This document shows positions 47,921 through 57,416 of a stretch of 64,000 bases of DNA, piece after piece. The notes below the pieces were generated by a model, which was not told the DNA's origin, ran no database searches, and worked only from the letters and a program-made list of their open reading frames with translations. A program made the translations under genes and the position numbers. This DNA comes from WHSV01 sp050693895 (GTDB lineage Bacteria > Actinomycetota > CADDZG01 > WHSQ01): the NCBI GenBank assembly GCA_050693895.1, contig JBOGWS010000021.1, positions 39,403 to 103,402 of the forward strand, written 5' to 3'. Position 1 is the first letter of the stretch, and each line of letters begins with the position of its first letter.

Positions 47921-48459
47921 CGAGGCTCATTGGCAGACTCCGCGCCGGAACCGACCTCGGCGAGCTTGGGTGGCTCGCAGGAACGGCAGGGGCTCAGCCC
48001 CTCGGCGGCCGCCTGCTGCACGGTGATGGTGGCCGCATCATCTTTGCCCTCGAGAATCTTGCAGCCCGGCCGGTGGTACACGGTCACTCCCGCCACGACC
48101 TGCTCCGCACCCAATCCGGTCGCAGCCCCGTTGGCCGATGCGCTCATCCGGTTGAGGTTGCGACCGAGCAACGTCGCAATCTCGTCGAACTTCTCGTGGA
48201 GCGCCCTGCGCTCGCTCCTGAGCGTGGTCAGAAAGATGAGCGTGCATCCCGTGACCACGAGCGCGAGACCCATGAAGCCACCCGACAGGAGATAGGGAAT
48301 CTGTCCCTGCACGAAGTTGATGCTCGCGGCGCCGTCCCATGCCTTGCCGATGAAGGCGAACCCCAGAGCGATGAACAGCAGGCCGAGGATCTTCCCGCTG
48401 CGCGCGCGACGATCGGCGTCGTCGCGAATCGACCTCAGCAATGCGAACAACCTCTTCAC
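47917..48459 (-). CDS. membrane protein with C-terminal Zn-finger-like CxxC motif
   Basis: About 180 aa. Two membrane helices (KILGLLFIALGFAFIG and the later SGGFMGLALVVTGCTLIFL) precede a coiled-coil-like cytoplasmic stretch. The C-terminus has VYHRPGCKILEGK and, further on, GLSPCRSC, the H-x3-C ... C-x2-C spacing of small treble-clef zinc sites such as those in Ada-like metal-binding domains. GTG at 48459 is preferred because GGAGG lies 6 nt upstream, though the ATG at 48465 is possible. Divergent from the secreted-protein/Liv operon. Confidence 0.65.
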   Translation of the reverse strand: MKRLFALLRSIRDDADRRARSGKILGLLFIALGFAFIGKAWDGAASINFVQGQIPYLLSGGFMGLALVVTGCTLIFLTTLRSERRALHEKFDEIATLLGRNLNRMSASANGAATGLGAEQVVAGVTVYHRPGCKILEGKDDAATITVQQAAAEGLSPCRSCEPPKLAEVGSGAESANEPR

Positions 48460-48585
48460 GGGCATCCTCCGGTCGCCGCCCAGCTCACTGGGAGAAATCA
48501 CCTCTGAGTGCAGGATTTGACGTTTGGGGGTGGAAGTCCTTGCTCTGAGCCCTCGAAAACCGGCGGACACTCGAGTGGAGGACAG

Positions 48586-49830
48586 GTGAGAGGCAGGTTC
48601 CTGGCCGTAGGAGCGCTGATCGCGCTCGTTGTTGCTTTTGCCCCTTCGGTTCCGGCAGTTGCGGATGTCGAGGAACCTTTGGTCACCACATACGCGTGGT
48701 ATTGGGAACCTCAGACGCAGCGCAGCGTCACCGACCCCACCTCGGGGGCCGACGTGATAACGGCCGGACCGGGTAACGCTCACTTCTGCCCCGGAGTCGA
48801 GGGCGTCGCCAATCCCGAACAAGCCTGCAAGCCCGGACGCTTGCCGGTAGAGGTCGCGGGAGGCGACTATGAGACCCCCGACAAGATCTCGGCGACCGCG
48901 TTCGATCTCTCGATCGCACCGATGGGGTCCCAGGTCAACCGATTCACGGTGACCTACCTGGAGGCGAACGACGAGCAGTCACAGCCTTACAACGCCGAGG
49001 GCAAGAGGCTCCAGGCTTGTCTGATCAACAAGATCTTCGGCGGAGGCGAGGCTCGGCAGTACAAGGAGGCACCCAAGTACACGTGCCCCAAGGAGCCGAT
49101 CCTCGGCACTCGCTCGAAGGTCAAGCGCGCAGGCAGCACCCCGACGGAAGAGCGATTCCAATGGGTCTTCGACCTGACGACTCCCGCCCAGAAGTGGGTC
49201 AAGGAGGGCTCCTTCGCGACGGGGATCATGCTTCTCCCGCTCGAGCCCAAGAACCCCGGACCCGGTGATGCCAACTGGCGCATCGTTCTCCAGGGCTCAG
49301 AGGACCTCAAGGGGGTCCAGACCAGGCTCGACTTCGTTCCGGCCAAGCTCCCAAACCCCCTCGGTGGAATCGGCAGTGGTAAGGGTTCGGGCGGAGACGT
49401 CGGGTCCGCCGGTGCCGACCTCGGTGGAGGCGATCTCGGATCGACCTCGGCCGGCGTGAGCGACTCGACCGCTCCAGAGGTGACCGCGTCCGAGGCCGAG
49501 CCGGTCCAAGCCGAAGAGGCCAGGTCTGATCTCGCCTCGGACGCCATCCCCGCCGTACCGGGAGGCCTGCCGGGATACGTCTGGCTCGGCCTGCTCGCCG
49601 GCGTGCTCGGCCTCTCCGCGGTTCGCTCGGTGGTGTTCGAGGGCAGCAGCGGCCTCCGCCCCAACGGGGTGCTCGCCCAGATTCACAAGCTCAACCGGCA
49701 ACGCAATGGTGATCCGGACTCGGCGACGACCATCGAGGGCCCCCTGGCGCCGGTTCTCGAAGGCCTGAGTTCCTTGAGGGCCGGGGCCTCGCGGCTCGCG
49801 GCCAAGCTGCCTCGGATAAGGAGGGGCTGA
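48586..49830 (+). CDS. secreted or surface protein with C-terminal membrane segment
   Basis: 414 aa. An N-terminal signal (RGRFLAVGALIALVVAFAPSVPAVA) is followed by a 250-residue extracellular domain with cysteines, a Gly/Ser/Asp-rich linker and a second hydrophobic segment (YVWLGLLAGVLGLSAV) near residue 330, leaving a cytoplasmic tail. No known family. The GTG at 48586 follows GGAGG; an upstream extension is rejected. It is 4 bp from the substrate-binding protein gene, so it may be an accessory of the Liv-type importer. Confidence 0.7.
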   Translation: MRGRFLAVGALIALVVAFAPSVPAVADVEEPLVTTYAWYWEPQTQRSVTDPTSGADVITAGPGNAHFCPGVEGVANPEQACKPGRLPVEVAGGDYETPDKISATAFDLSIAPMGSQVNRFTVTYLEANDEQSQPYNAEGKRLQACLINKIFGGGEARQYKEAPKYTCPKEPILGTRSKVKRAGSTPTEERFQWVFDLTTPAQKWVKEGSFATGIMLLPLEPKNPGPGDANWRIVLQGSEDLKGVQTRLDFVPAKLPNPLGGIGSGKGSGGDVGSAGADLGGGDLGSTSAGVSDSTAPEVTASEAEPVQAEEARSDLASDAIPAVPGGLPGYVWLGLLAGVLGLSAVRSVVFEGSSGLRPNGVLAQIHKLNRQRNGDPDSATTIEGPLAPVLEGLSSLRAGASRLAAKLPRIRRG

Positions 49831-49833
49831 CCC

Positions 49834-51261
49834 GTGGTCAAACGAACCCGCGTCCAGGCGCTCGCGGTGCTCTGCCTGATGTTTCTCTTGCTTGTGGCCT
49901 GTGGCCAGAAGCCGGGAGTCAGCGAGCTGGCCGGTCCCGCCGGCGCCTACGCCGACCTCGACGGGGACGGGATTCCCGACGCCGGGCCCGGCGGCGCCGA
50001 TGGCGGCCCGACCGACTTCGCCGACGGTTCCGGCCTCTCGGGTTCGGGCTCGGGTGGCTCGGGTGGTTCGGCCGGCTCTAGGTCCGGTGGCTCCGCTGGG
50101 TCCACCGCAGCGGGCTCGGGCCCCGGCGGCGGTGGCTCTGCGGCCCCGAGCGGCGGAGATACGACGGGGGTCACCAACGACACGATCAAGATCGGTCTGC
50201 ACGCCCCCATCACCGGAGCGGCACCCGTTCCTCAGGCGAGCTTCGAGAAGGGTAAGGATCTCTACTGGGAGTGGCTCAGGCGCAATAACCAGACGATCAA
50301 CGGGCGCGACGTCGTGGTCGTATCGAGGAACGACAACTACAACCCCAGCCAGGCCGTGGCCGTCTGTCAGGAGATGGTCGAAGAGGAAAAGGTCTTCATG
50401 TTGTTCGGTCTGGCCGGCACCGATCAGATCCAAGCCTGCGCTCGCTACGCGGAAAGCGTCGGGGTCCCCTACCTGTCCGCCGGGGTCACCGAGACGGGTC
50501 TCACCAGTCTGAGGACGTACTTCGCTCTATGGATGAGCTACAAGCAGCAAGGCCCTCTGCTCGCGGACATGGTCGTCGACAAGCTCGGAGGAAGAGGCAA
50601 GGTGAACGGCATGGTGCGCTTCCAGACGCCGAACTTCCAGGACGCGCACGACTCATGGCTTTCCGCGATGGGTTCGAAGGGGGCCCGAGTCTCCTACGAC
50701 CGCGCCGTGCCGAAGACCGCGGGAGCGAGCGACGCCCAGACGGTCGCCACCGAGCTCCGCCAGCGTGGTGTGGACATCGTATACATCTTGACTTCGCCCT
50801 CCTGGTTCATCCAGCTTGCAAACGCGGCCGCGCAACAGGGATACAGGCCGCAGTGGGTCGGCGCCGGCATCACCAAGGGACTCGACACGGTCGCAAACGT
50901 GGCCTGCAAGAACCAGAGCTCGATTGAGAACGCACGCTTCCTGCACCCGGTGCCGGCCTTCGTCGATTCGAACAGGTTCGATCCGGACTTCCGCCGAGCC
51001 GGCGGCAGCGACGACATCCAATGGGGCCTGTGGGGAGGCTCCAAGGGAACCGCTGCGCTGTTGAGGGCTCCCGGTAAGGACCTCTCGCGCGAGCGTTTCA
51101 TCTATTTCGCCGAACGAATGCGCTCGATCCGAACCGGGGTGCTGCCACCTCTCTCGTTCTCGCCCACCGATCATTTCGGCGGCTCTCAGATGCATCTTCT
51201 GCGGGCAGACTGCTCGAACGGTCGTTTCGTAACCGAGCACTCCTTCGTAAGCAATTTCTAG
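49834..51261 (+). CDS. ABC transporter substrate-binding lipoprotein, Liv/amide type
   Basis: 475 aa. The lipobox LLLVACG makes Cys23 the lipidation site. A low-complexity Gly/Ser linker (residues about 65-108) with a preceding DLDGDGIPD, similar to a calcium-binding DxDxDG loop, separates it from the periplasmic-binding-protein fold (IKIGLHAPITGAAP). This type I fold binds branched-chain amino acids, amides or urea. A GTG start follows AAGGAGGGG. It is followed by permeases and ATPases of the same system. Confidence 0.9.
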   Translation: MVKRTRVQALAVLCLMFLLLVACGQKPGVSELAGPAGAYADLDGDGIPDAGPGGADGGPTDFADGSGLSGSGSGGSGGSAGSRSGGSAGSTAAGSGPGGGGSAAPSGGDTTGVTNDTIKIGLHAPITGAAPVPQASFEKGKDLYWEWLRRNNQTINGRDVVVVSRNDNYNPSQAVAVCQEMVEEEKVFMLFGLAGTDQIQACARYAESVGVPYLSAGVTETGLTSLRTYFALWMSYKQQGPLLADMVVDKLGGRGKVNGMVRFQTPNFQDAHDSWLSAMGSKGARVSYDRAVPKTAGASDAQTVATELRQRGVDIVYILTSPSWFIQLANAAAQQGYRPQWVGAGITKGLDTVANVACKNQSSIENARFLHPVPAFVDSNRFDPDFRRAGGSDDIQWGLWGGSKGTAALLRAPGKDLSRERFIYFAERMRSIRTGVLPPLSFSPTDHFGGSQMHLLRADCSNGRFVTEHSFVSNF

Positions 51262-51289
51262 GCATGAAGCCGGTCGACGCGGGTCGCAC

Positions 51290-52294
51290 GTGAAGACGAA
51301 ATGGGTCGCCGGCGTCATTGCCGCGGTGGTGGTAGCGATTCTCTCGTTGAGCGTCGGTGACCGCACGGGGCCCGCTCCGTTCGTGGTCGACGGCGTCATA
51401 AGCGGCGCCGTGTACGGCCTGGTCGCGCTCGGGCTCGTCCTGGTCTATAAGGGCGCGCGCGTCTTCAACTTCGCCCAGGGTGAGTTCGGCACGATCGCGG
51501 CCTACGTTGCCTACATTGCGGTCGACAAATACGACCAGAGCTATCTGGTCGCGCTTCCCGTCGCACTTCTGGCAACGCTCGTTCTCGGCCTCATCATGGA
51601 GCGCGCGATCGTCCGGCCGCTGATGAACCAGCCGCGCGTGACACTGCTCGTCGCAACCATCGCAGTTGCGCTGTTCTTGATAGGCCTCGAGATCCTGATA
51701 TTCCGGATCGAACCGCTGTTCCTCGAGCCGATCGTCTCGTTGACCGGGGAGGGAGACGCGGCGCGCGGTATCAAGCTTTTCGACTTCATCGTCGACCCGA
51801 TGCGCATCGCGATGCTGGGAGTGCTCGCAGTGCTTGGAGTTGCGGTCGCGTATTTCTTCTCCCGCACGGACCTGGGGTTGGCGGTGCTCGCGACATCGCA
51901 GAACGCGTTCGCAACCCGGGTCGTCGGTATCCCGGTCAGGCGCGTCTCGCGCTTCATCTGGGGAGCCGCCGCCGTACTCGGAGGCATCGCGGGCATCCTC
52001 TACATCCCCCCGATCGCAGGCCAGCTCGTTCCGGCGGTTATGACGTCGAACGTGTTGATCCCGGCATTCACCGCCGCGGTCATCGGCGGCATGACGAGCC
52101 TGCCCGGGGCGTTTCTCGGTGGCGTGGTGGTCGGACTGGTACAGAAACTGTCGTCGTGGGCGGCCACCACCTACTACCTGGGGGAGGTTCCGATTCAGCA
52201 GACGGTTCCGGGGGCCGAACAGGTCGCCGTGTTTGCAGCCCTGCTACTGATCCTGTTGATTCGCCCGCAGGGTCTGTTGGGGAGGGAGGCCTAG
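51290..52294 (+). CDS. livH: branched-chain amino acid-type ABC permease LivH
   Basis: 334 aa with about eight membrane helices. ALGLVLVYKGARVFNFAQGEFGTIAAY is the classic LivH N-terminal region and GLAVLATSQNAFATRVVGI the coupling segment facing the ATPases. Together with LivM it forms the translocation channel. Starts at GTG 51290 after a 28-bp gap. Substrate may be branched-chain amino acids, amides or urea. Confidence 0.92.
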   Translation: MKTKWVAGVIAAVVVAILSLSVGDRTGPAPFVVDGVISGAVYGLVALGLVLVYKGARVFNFAQGEFGTIAAYVAYIAVDKYDQSYLVALPVALLATLVLGLIMERAIVRPLMNQPRVTLLVATIAVALFLIGLEILIFRIEPLFLEPIVSLTGEGDAARGIKLFDFIVDPMRIAMLGVLAVLGVAVAYFFSRTDLGLAVLATSQNAFATRVVGIPVRRVSRFIWGAAAVLGGIAGILYIPPIAGQLVPAVMTSNVLIPAFTAAVIGGMTSLPGAFLGGVVVGLVQKLSSWAATTYYLGEVPIQQTVPGAEQVAVFAALLLILLIRPQGLLGREA

Positions 52295-53371
52295 GTGGCG
52301 ACCGCAACCCAAACACTGGCACCTTCGGCCGGCCGGCACGCGCTTTGGAGACCCGGTGTCGTTGGATGGCTCGGCCGCCTTGCGGTCGCGGCCGTGCTCC
52401 TCGGCGTGCTGGTGAGGTTCATGGCGACCGCATCGAACGTCTGGGCGCAGCGCATCTCGCTCGCACTCATCTACGCGATCATCGGTCTCTCGCTGAACGT
52501 CGTGCTCGGATATACGGGCCAGGTTTCGCTCGGCCATCATGCCTTCGTGGGACTCTCCGCCTTCGTGAGCGCATACGTCGTCACCGAGCGTCAACAGTCG
52601 TTCTGGGTCGGTCTCCTCGCGGCGGTACTGGTGGGAGCCCTCTCGGCCGGGGTTCTAGGCCTGGTTGCGCTCCGCATCAGGGGGCTCTATCTGTCGTTGA
52701 TCACGCTCACCTACGGCTTCGTTGCTGTGAACTCGCTCTTCGAGATCCCTGCGCTGACGCGCGGCGGCGCGGGCATGCCGGCTCCCCGCCCCGCCGTGTT
52801 CGCGGGCGATAGGGCTTTCGCCTTTCTCTGCGTCCTGGCGCTTGTGGTGGTGGCCTTCATCGACTGGCGCTTGCTCCGATCCAAGGTCGGGCGCGCCATC
52901 CTTTCGATCAAACACTCCGAGGCCGTCGCCGCCTCCTACGCGATCAACCTGACCTTCTACAAGGTGATCGCATTCGCGCTATCGGGAGCCTTTGCCGGAC
53001 TCGCCGGCGCGCTTTTCGCCGCCCGCAACTCGACCGTCGTCGCCACCGACTTTCAGTTCCAGAGCGCGCTGCTCTGGGTGCTCATGGTGGTGGTGGGTGG
53101 GCTCGGCAACCGCCTCGGTGTCATTATCGGCTCGGCCTTCTTTGCACTGTTCCCGGTTCTTATCGGACTCATCGACCCCCTCGAGCACTACATCGCCAAC
53201 TCCCTGAACCGCGATCCAGAGGAGTTCTCGCTCGTTATCGGGCCACTGCTCGCGCTCTTGACGATTATTCGATTCCCCGGGGGAATCGCCGAACAGGTCT
53301 CACCAATCACGCGCTGGCTGGGGGGAGCGAGGTTCACGTTGCATCCCGAGGAGAAGAGATCCGCAACATGA
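52295..53371 (+). CDS. livM: branched-chain amino acid-type ABC permease LivM
   Basis: 358 aa. IIGLSLNVVLGYTGQVSLGHHAFVGLSAF and ILSIKHSEAVAASYAINLTFYKVIAFALSG are the conserved LivM elements. The GTG immediately follows the livH stop. Its stop overlaps the livG ATG (ATGA). Second channel subunit of the importer. Confidence 0.92.
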   Translation: MATATQTLAPSAGRHALWRPGVVGWLGRLAVAAVLLGVLVRFMATASNVWAQRISLALIYAIIGLSLNVVLGYTGQVSLGHHAFVGLSAFVSAYVVTERQQSFWVGLLAAVLVGALSAGVLGLVALRIRGLYLSLITLTYGFVAVNSLFEIPALTRGGAGMPAPRPAVFAGDRAFAFLCVLALVVVAFIDWRLLRSKVGRAILSIKHSEAVAASYAINLTFYKVIAFALSGAFAGLAGALFAARNSTVVATDFQFQSALLWVLMVVVGGLGNRLGVIIGSAFFALFPVLIGLIDPLEHYIANSLNRDPEEFSLVIGPLLALLTIIRFPGGIAEQVSPITRWLGGARFTLHPEEKRSAT

Positions 53372-54180
53372 GCCCGGTACTCGAGATCAACGACACCGGT
53401 ATCCGCTTCGGCGGCCTCGTCGCGCTGAAGGATGTCAACGTCAAGGTTCCGGAGTGGGAGATCGTGGGGCTCATCGGTCCCAACGGGGCGGGCAAGACCA
53501 CGCTTTTCAACTGCATCACCGGCCTCTCCAAGCCAAGCACGGGAAGCATCGTCTACCGGGGGCGCGACGTTTCCGGTCTGCCAACTCACCGGCGGGTCGC
53601 ACTCGGCATCGGTCGAACCTTTCAGAACATCGGTCTGGTGCGCGGTCTCAGCGTGCTCGAGAACTGCCTCGTGGCGCAGCATGCACGGGTCGGTTACGGA
53701 ACCTTGGGTGGAATCCTGGGCTCGCCGAGGTCGTTCTCGGAGGAACGCCGGGTCAAGCGAAACGCCCTGGAGGTCCTGGACTTCTTCGAACTCGGCCACC
53801 TCGCGTACTCGCGGCTGGAGGGACTTCCATACGGAACGCTGAAGCTGGTCGAGATCGCAACGGTCATGGCGACCGACCCCGATCTCGTGCTGCTCGACGA
53901 GCCTTCGTCGGGCATGGGCCCCGATGAGGCGCACGCGCTCGGCGAGCGGCTCCTCGACCTGCGAAGAACGCTCAACATCACCGTGCTGATGATCGAACAC
54001 CACGTCCCTCTCGTCGTCGACGTGTGCGACTACGTCTACGTGCTGAACTTCGGACGAGTGTTGACCGAGGGCAGGCCGGGCGATGTCCAAAACCATCCCG
54101 AAGTCGTCGCCGCGTACCTTGGCGGCGAGATCGAGGACCACGTCGAGCACCCGGAGGAGGCCGCCGGTGCCACTGCTTGA
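53368..54180 (+). CDS. livG: branched-chain amino acid-type ABC ATPase LivG
   Basis: 270 aa. Walker A GPNGAGKTTLFN near residue 38 and Walker B LVLLDEPSSGM near 175 are clear, with the Liv-specific NPNAG-like RTFQNIGL Q-loop. The C-terminal basic/acidic extension is typical of LivG. Powers transport with LivF. Confidence 0.94.
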   Translation: MSPVLEINDTGIRFGGLVALKDVNVKVPEWEIVGLIGPNGAGKTTLFNCITGLSKPSTGSIVYRGRDVSGLPTHRRVALGIGRTFQNIGLVRGLSVLENCLVAQHARVGYGTLGGILGSPRSFSEERRVKRNALEVLDFFELGHLAYSRLEGLPYGTLKLVEIATVMATDPDLVLLDEPSSGMGPDEAHALGERLLDLRRTLNITVLMIEHHVPLVVDVCDYVYVLNFGRVLTEGRPGDVQNHPEVVAAYLGGEIEDHVEHPEEAAGATA

Positions 54181-54883
54181 GGTGACCGATCTCAAGACCG
54201 GGTACGGCGCACTTCCGGTGCTCGGAGGCATCTCCCTGAGTGTCGAGAAGGGCGAGACGGTCGTGCTCCTCGGTCTCAACGGGGCCGGCAAGACGACGAC
54301 CGTCCTCACCCTTGCCGGCCTGCACAAACCGTGGAGCGGCAAGATCGCCTTCGAGGGCATCGACATCACGGGGATGGAGCCGCGCAAGCTCGTGTCCGCC
54401 GGTGTGGTGTTGGTTCCCGAGGGCCGTCAGGTCTTCCCCGAGTTGACGGTGGCGCAGAACCTGCGCCTGGGAGCCTGGCCACACAAGCGAGAGCGGGCGA
54501 AGTCGGCAGCGGTCGTCGACCGGGCCGTCGAGTACTTTCCGAGGCTGAAGGAACGCTGGAACCAACTCGCAGGGACGCTGTCGGGCGGTGAGCAACAGAT
54601 GCTCGCGATCGCGCGCGGGCTCATGGCACGTCCCAAGCTCATGTTGATCGACGAAGCGTCGCTGGGACTCTCCCCCAAGCTCGCACTCACGGTCTTCGAG
54701 GTCGCCCGCAAGATCAACGAGGAGGGCACGACGGTCTTTCTCGTCGAGCAGAATGCGGGCGTCCTGTCCATCGCCGACCGGGCCTTCGTGATGGAGAAGG
54801 GCATGATTGTCTACGAAGGCAGCGGGCAGAACATGCTCGACCACGCGAGCATTCGCTCCGCTTACCTGGGTTCATCCGACTAG
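54167..54883 (+). CDS. livF: branched-chain amino acid-type ABC ATPase LivF
   Basis: 238 aa. Walker A GLNGAGKTTTVLTLAG, signature LSGGEQQMLAIARGL and the LivF-specific VPEGRQVFPELTV Q-loop region. The GTG at 54167 overlaps livG by 14 nt. Final gene of the importer operon; convergent with the Rossmann-like gene, stops overlapping by 4 bp. Confidence 0.94.
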   Translation: MPLLEVTDLKTGYGALPVLGGISLSVEKGETVVLLGLNGAGKTTTVLTLAGLHKPWSGKIAFEGIDITGMEPRKLVSAGVVLVPEGRQVFPELTVAQNLRLGAWPHKRERAKSAAVVDRAVEYFPRLKERWNQLAGTLSGGEQQMLAIARGLMARPKLMLIDEASLGLSPKLALTVFEVARKINEEGTTVFLVEQNAGVLSIADRAFVMEKGMIVYEGSGQNMLDHASIRSAYLGSSD

Positions 54884-55416
54884 GCGCTGGGCGGGCCGAG
54901 CTTCAGTTCCCGCCACGCATGCTCGTATCTCAGGTCCAGCACCAGTCTCGGGCTCCCCGCCAGGTCGTCGGCCGCGTCCACCGCCTCGGCCAGTCGCTCG
55001 GGTGAGAGCGCGCGACTCTTGCCCAGCAGAGCGCGTCGCACCACAGAACCCAGCACGACGTAGTCGAGCTTCGACTCTCGCAACGCATCCAGAGCCCGGG
55101 GCTGCGGCTCCCCCACGACCACGAGTCGCATTTCGGGCGACGCGAAGCCACCGCCCTCGACGAGGGCCTCCATCACCTCGACTGGGTCCCGGTCGTGATG
55201 CTCGCCAACCACGATCGTGCGCACGTTCTGGGCCGCTCTCTCGATCAGATCGGCGTCCCATTGGGGGCCGGATGCGATGTGCGCCCCCAGAGATCGCCAG
55301 CGATCGCTGGCCGCCTCGTCCGCCTCGAGCACTCGAACCTCGTCACCCTGGGCCGTCAGCCGACCGATCAGGGCCGGCATGACGTCCTCGTCCAAACCGA
55401 TCAGCAGGATGCTCAA
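54880..55416 (-). CDS. Rossmann-like protein of unknown function
   Basis: 178 aa. ILLIGLDEDVMPALIGRLTAQGDEVRVLEAD reads as a beta-alpha-beta nucleotide-binding start, reminiscent of RCK/TrkA-N-type proteins, though the glycine motif is degenerate. A TTG start at 55416 overlaps the lipid-kinase stop. No family can be named. Co-transcription with the kinase suggests a linked role. Confidence 0.6.
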   Translation of the reverse strand: MSILLIGLDEDVMPALIGRLTAQGDEVRVLEADEAASDRWRSLGAHIASGPQWDADLIERAAQNVRTIVVGEHHDRDPVEVMEALVEGGGFASPEMRLVVVGEPQPRALDALRESKLDYVVLGSVVRRALLGKSRALSPERLAEAVDAADDLAGSPRLVLDLRYEHAWRELKLGPPSA

Positions 55417-56327
55417 ACTTGCACCCTCAGAGCGTTAGAGGCGATCTCGAACTTCACGCTGTGGACGGGAGGCAGTGGTTCTCCGTCTACGTGGCGGTGG
55501 AACGGTTTCTCCGAGCTGAGCTCGAAGCTCTCGAGGTCACTGGCATAGAAGACGTCGGGATGGTGCACGAGGTCACCCGACACCGCCACGCGCCACGCGT
55601 ACGCGGGCAGCGACTCGATCCTCATCGATCTCAGGGCGAACACGTCGATGCCTTTGAACAGATCCACGTGCGGAGTGAGGTTGACGGGTCTGTTACCGAG
55701 GTAGGCGTAAGGGCCCGCGTTGCACACCACGGCCATGGCCACCGGAACCTCACCGAAGTCGCCTCGAAGGTTCATTGTGGGGCTCCTATGCCGGTACGTG
55801 CTGGTGAGCACCCTGAACGCACTCCAGTAGAAGAACAACTCACCGAAGCGGCGCTTCGCCGGCACGTAGCGCTCGACTCGTCCCGCCGCCTCCGCATCGA
55901 ATCCACAACCAGCGGAAAACGTGAAGTAGCGGTCATCCATGCGCCCCAGGGGAACCTCGACGACCTCGCGTTTCAACGCGCCCTGCAGGTGATCGACTGC
56001 GGCAAGAGGATCGAGGGGGATGCCCAGGACGCGTGCGAACACGTTCATCGTTCCACCGGGGACTATCCCGAGAGCCGTCGAGCTTCCCGCCAGCCCGTTG
56101 GCGACCTCGTTGATGTGACCGTCGCCGCCGAACGCAATCACAAGCTCCGCCCCCGCGTCGGCCGCCTGCGAAGCAATGGCTATGCCACTGTCTCGAGCCG
56201 TCGTCGCGTGGCCCTCGATCCGGAATCGCGAACGGAGTGAGTCGACCACATCGTTTCTCGTGGCGTCTTCGAGGCGGCCGGCGTTTGGATTCACTATCAG
56301 CACGGCGGGTGGTCTTGTTCGAGTCAT
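55413..56327 (-). CDS. diacylglycerol kinase-family lipid kinase
   Basis: 304 aa. LIVNPNAGRLEDA at the start and FGGDGHINEVANGLAGSSTALGIVPGGTMNVFARVLGI form the DAGK catalytic domain with GGDG. The family phosphorylates diacylglycerol or related membrane lipids (DgkB/YegS/BmrU type). ATG at 56327 is preferred over an in-frame TTG at 56336. It is divergent from the MBL hydrolase gene. Confidence 0.9.
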   Translation of the reverse strand: MTRTRPPAVLIVNPNAGRLEDATRNDVVDSLRSRFRIEGHATTARDSGIAIASQAADAGAELVIAFGGDGHINEVANGLAGSSTALGIVPGGTMNVFARVLGIPLDPLAAVDHLQGALKREVVEVPLGRMDDRYFTFSAGCGFDAEAAGRVERYVPAKRRFGELFFYWSAFRVLTSTYRHRSPTMNLRGDFGEVPVAMAVVCNAGPYAYLGNRPVNLTPHVDLFKGIDVFALRSMRIESLPAYAWRVAVSGDLVHHPDVFYASDLESFELSSEKPFHRHVDGEPLPPVHSVKFEIASNALRVQV

Positions 56328-56390
56328 TCGGCGCAAACGCTACCCTCTCGGGGGACGAACGATGCCCCGCGAGTCCCGAGGAAGGACACG

Positions 56391-57305
56391 ATGCACCCAC
56401 CCATTCAGGTCATCGACACACAGATGCACGGCCTGCCCGGTATCACCGGAGCCTTCCTCGTCAGCGACGAGCAGACGGCCCTGGTCGAAACGGGCCCGAA
56501 GTCGACGGTGGAGCATGTCCTCGCTGGACTCCGAAACGCCGATATAGAGACCCTCGACTGGATCATCGTGACTCATATTCACCTCGACCACGCCGGGGCG
56601 GCGGGAACTCTAGCTCGGCATTTTCCCGAGGCGCGCGTCGCGGTGCACGAAGCTGGGGTCCGTCATCTCGTCGACCCCTCAAAGCTGTGGTCGAGCGCGT
56701 CCCGCATCTATGGCGACGCCATGGAGCGGATGTGGGGCGGAATCGATCCACTTCCCGAGGAGCGCATCGTCGCGCTTGCCGACGGGGACAAGATCGAGCT
56801 GGGAGCCACGACCCTCCAGGCCGTCGATACCCCCGGTCACGCAGGTCACCACCACGCATACTTCGACGCCTCCTCGGGAGTGGCCTTCGTCGGCGACGCC
56901 CTCGGAGTTCGTCTCCCCGATGTCGGTGTCATGCGGCCCGCCACTCCCCCACCCGAGTTCGATCTCGAGCTCGCGGTGTCGTCGATCGGACGCATCAAGG
57001 AGCTCGATCCCACCGAGATCTACCTGACCCACTTCAGCTCCCCCGCCTCCGGCACGAACTCCGCGTCGCCCCGGGCTGTATGCGACGAAGCCATCGAGGC
57101 ACTGCGGATGTGGGGCGACTGGGTCGAAGAGGCACGCACCAAGACGACCGATCTCGACGAAGTCTCTCGCCTGATAACCGAGCGGTCGCGCCTCGAGATG
57201 GGCCGGCAGGTCACCGAGGACGCCATCGAACGAATGGATCAAACGACCTCCTACTGGATGAACACGTCGGGCTACATGCGCTACTACGACAAGAAGGCCA
57301 AATAG
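56391..57305 (+). CDS. metallo-beta-lactamase-fold hydrolase
   Basis: 304 aa. IIVTHIHLDHAGAAGTLARHFP carries the metal-binding HxHxDH motif, and DTPGHAGHHHAYF and FVGDALG the next ligands. A helical C-terminal extension (residues about 220-304) resembles the glyoxalase-II-like/RNase-unrelated MBL group active on thioesters or similar. The ATG follows GGAAGGACAC. Substrate unknown. Confidence 0.87.
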   Translation: MHPPIQVIDTQMHGLPGITGAFLVSDEQTALVETGPKSTVEHVLAGLRNADIETLDWIIVTHIHLDHAGAAGTLARHFPEARVAVHEAGVRHLVDPSKLWSSASRIYGDAMERMWGGIDPLPEERIVALADGDKIELGATTLQAVDTPGHAGHHHAYFDASSGVAFVGDALGVRLPDVGVMRPATPPPEFDLELAVSSIGRIKELDPTEIYLTHFSSPASGTNSASPRAVCDEAIEALRMWGDWVEEARTKTTDLDEVSRLITERSRLEMGRQVTEDAIERMDQTTSYWMNTSGYMRYYDKKAK

Positions 57306-57416
57306 CGGACTGACACTTGCATTCGCGCGTGCTCGCGTCATAAGGTGCTCGAGGCCGCAAGTGCGGTGCTGCACGTTTCGGCTCTGAGTTGCGACTCTTT
57401 GAGGAGGTGGGTGTTG

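Noticed and set aside
49980..50160. Assembly artefact in the Gly/Ser-rich part of the SBP
   Set aside because: The frame stays open and the repeats are irregular, as expected for a real linker, so no error is called.
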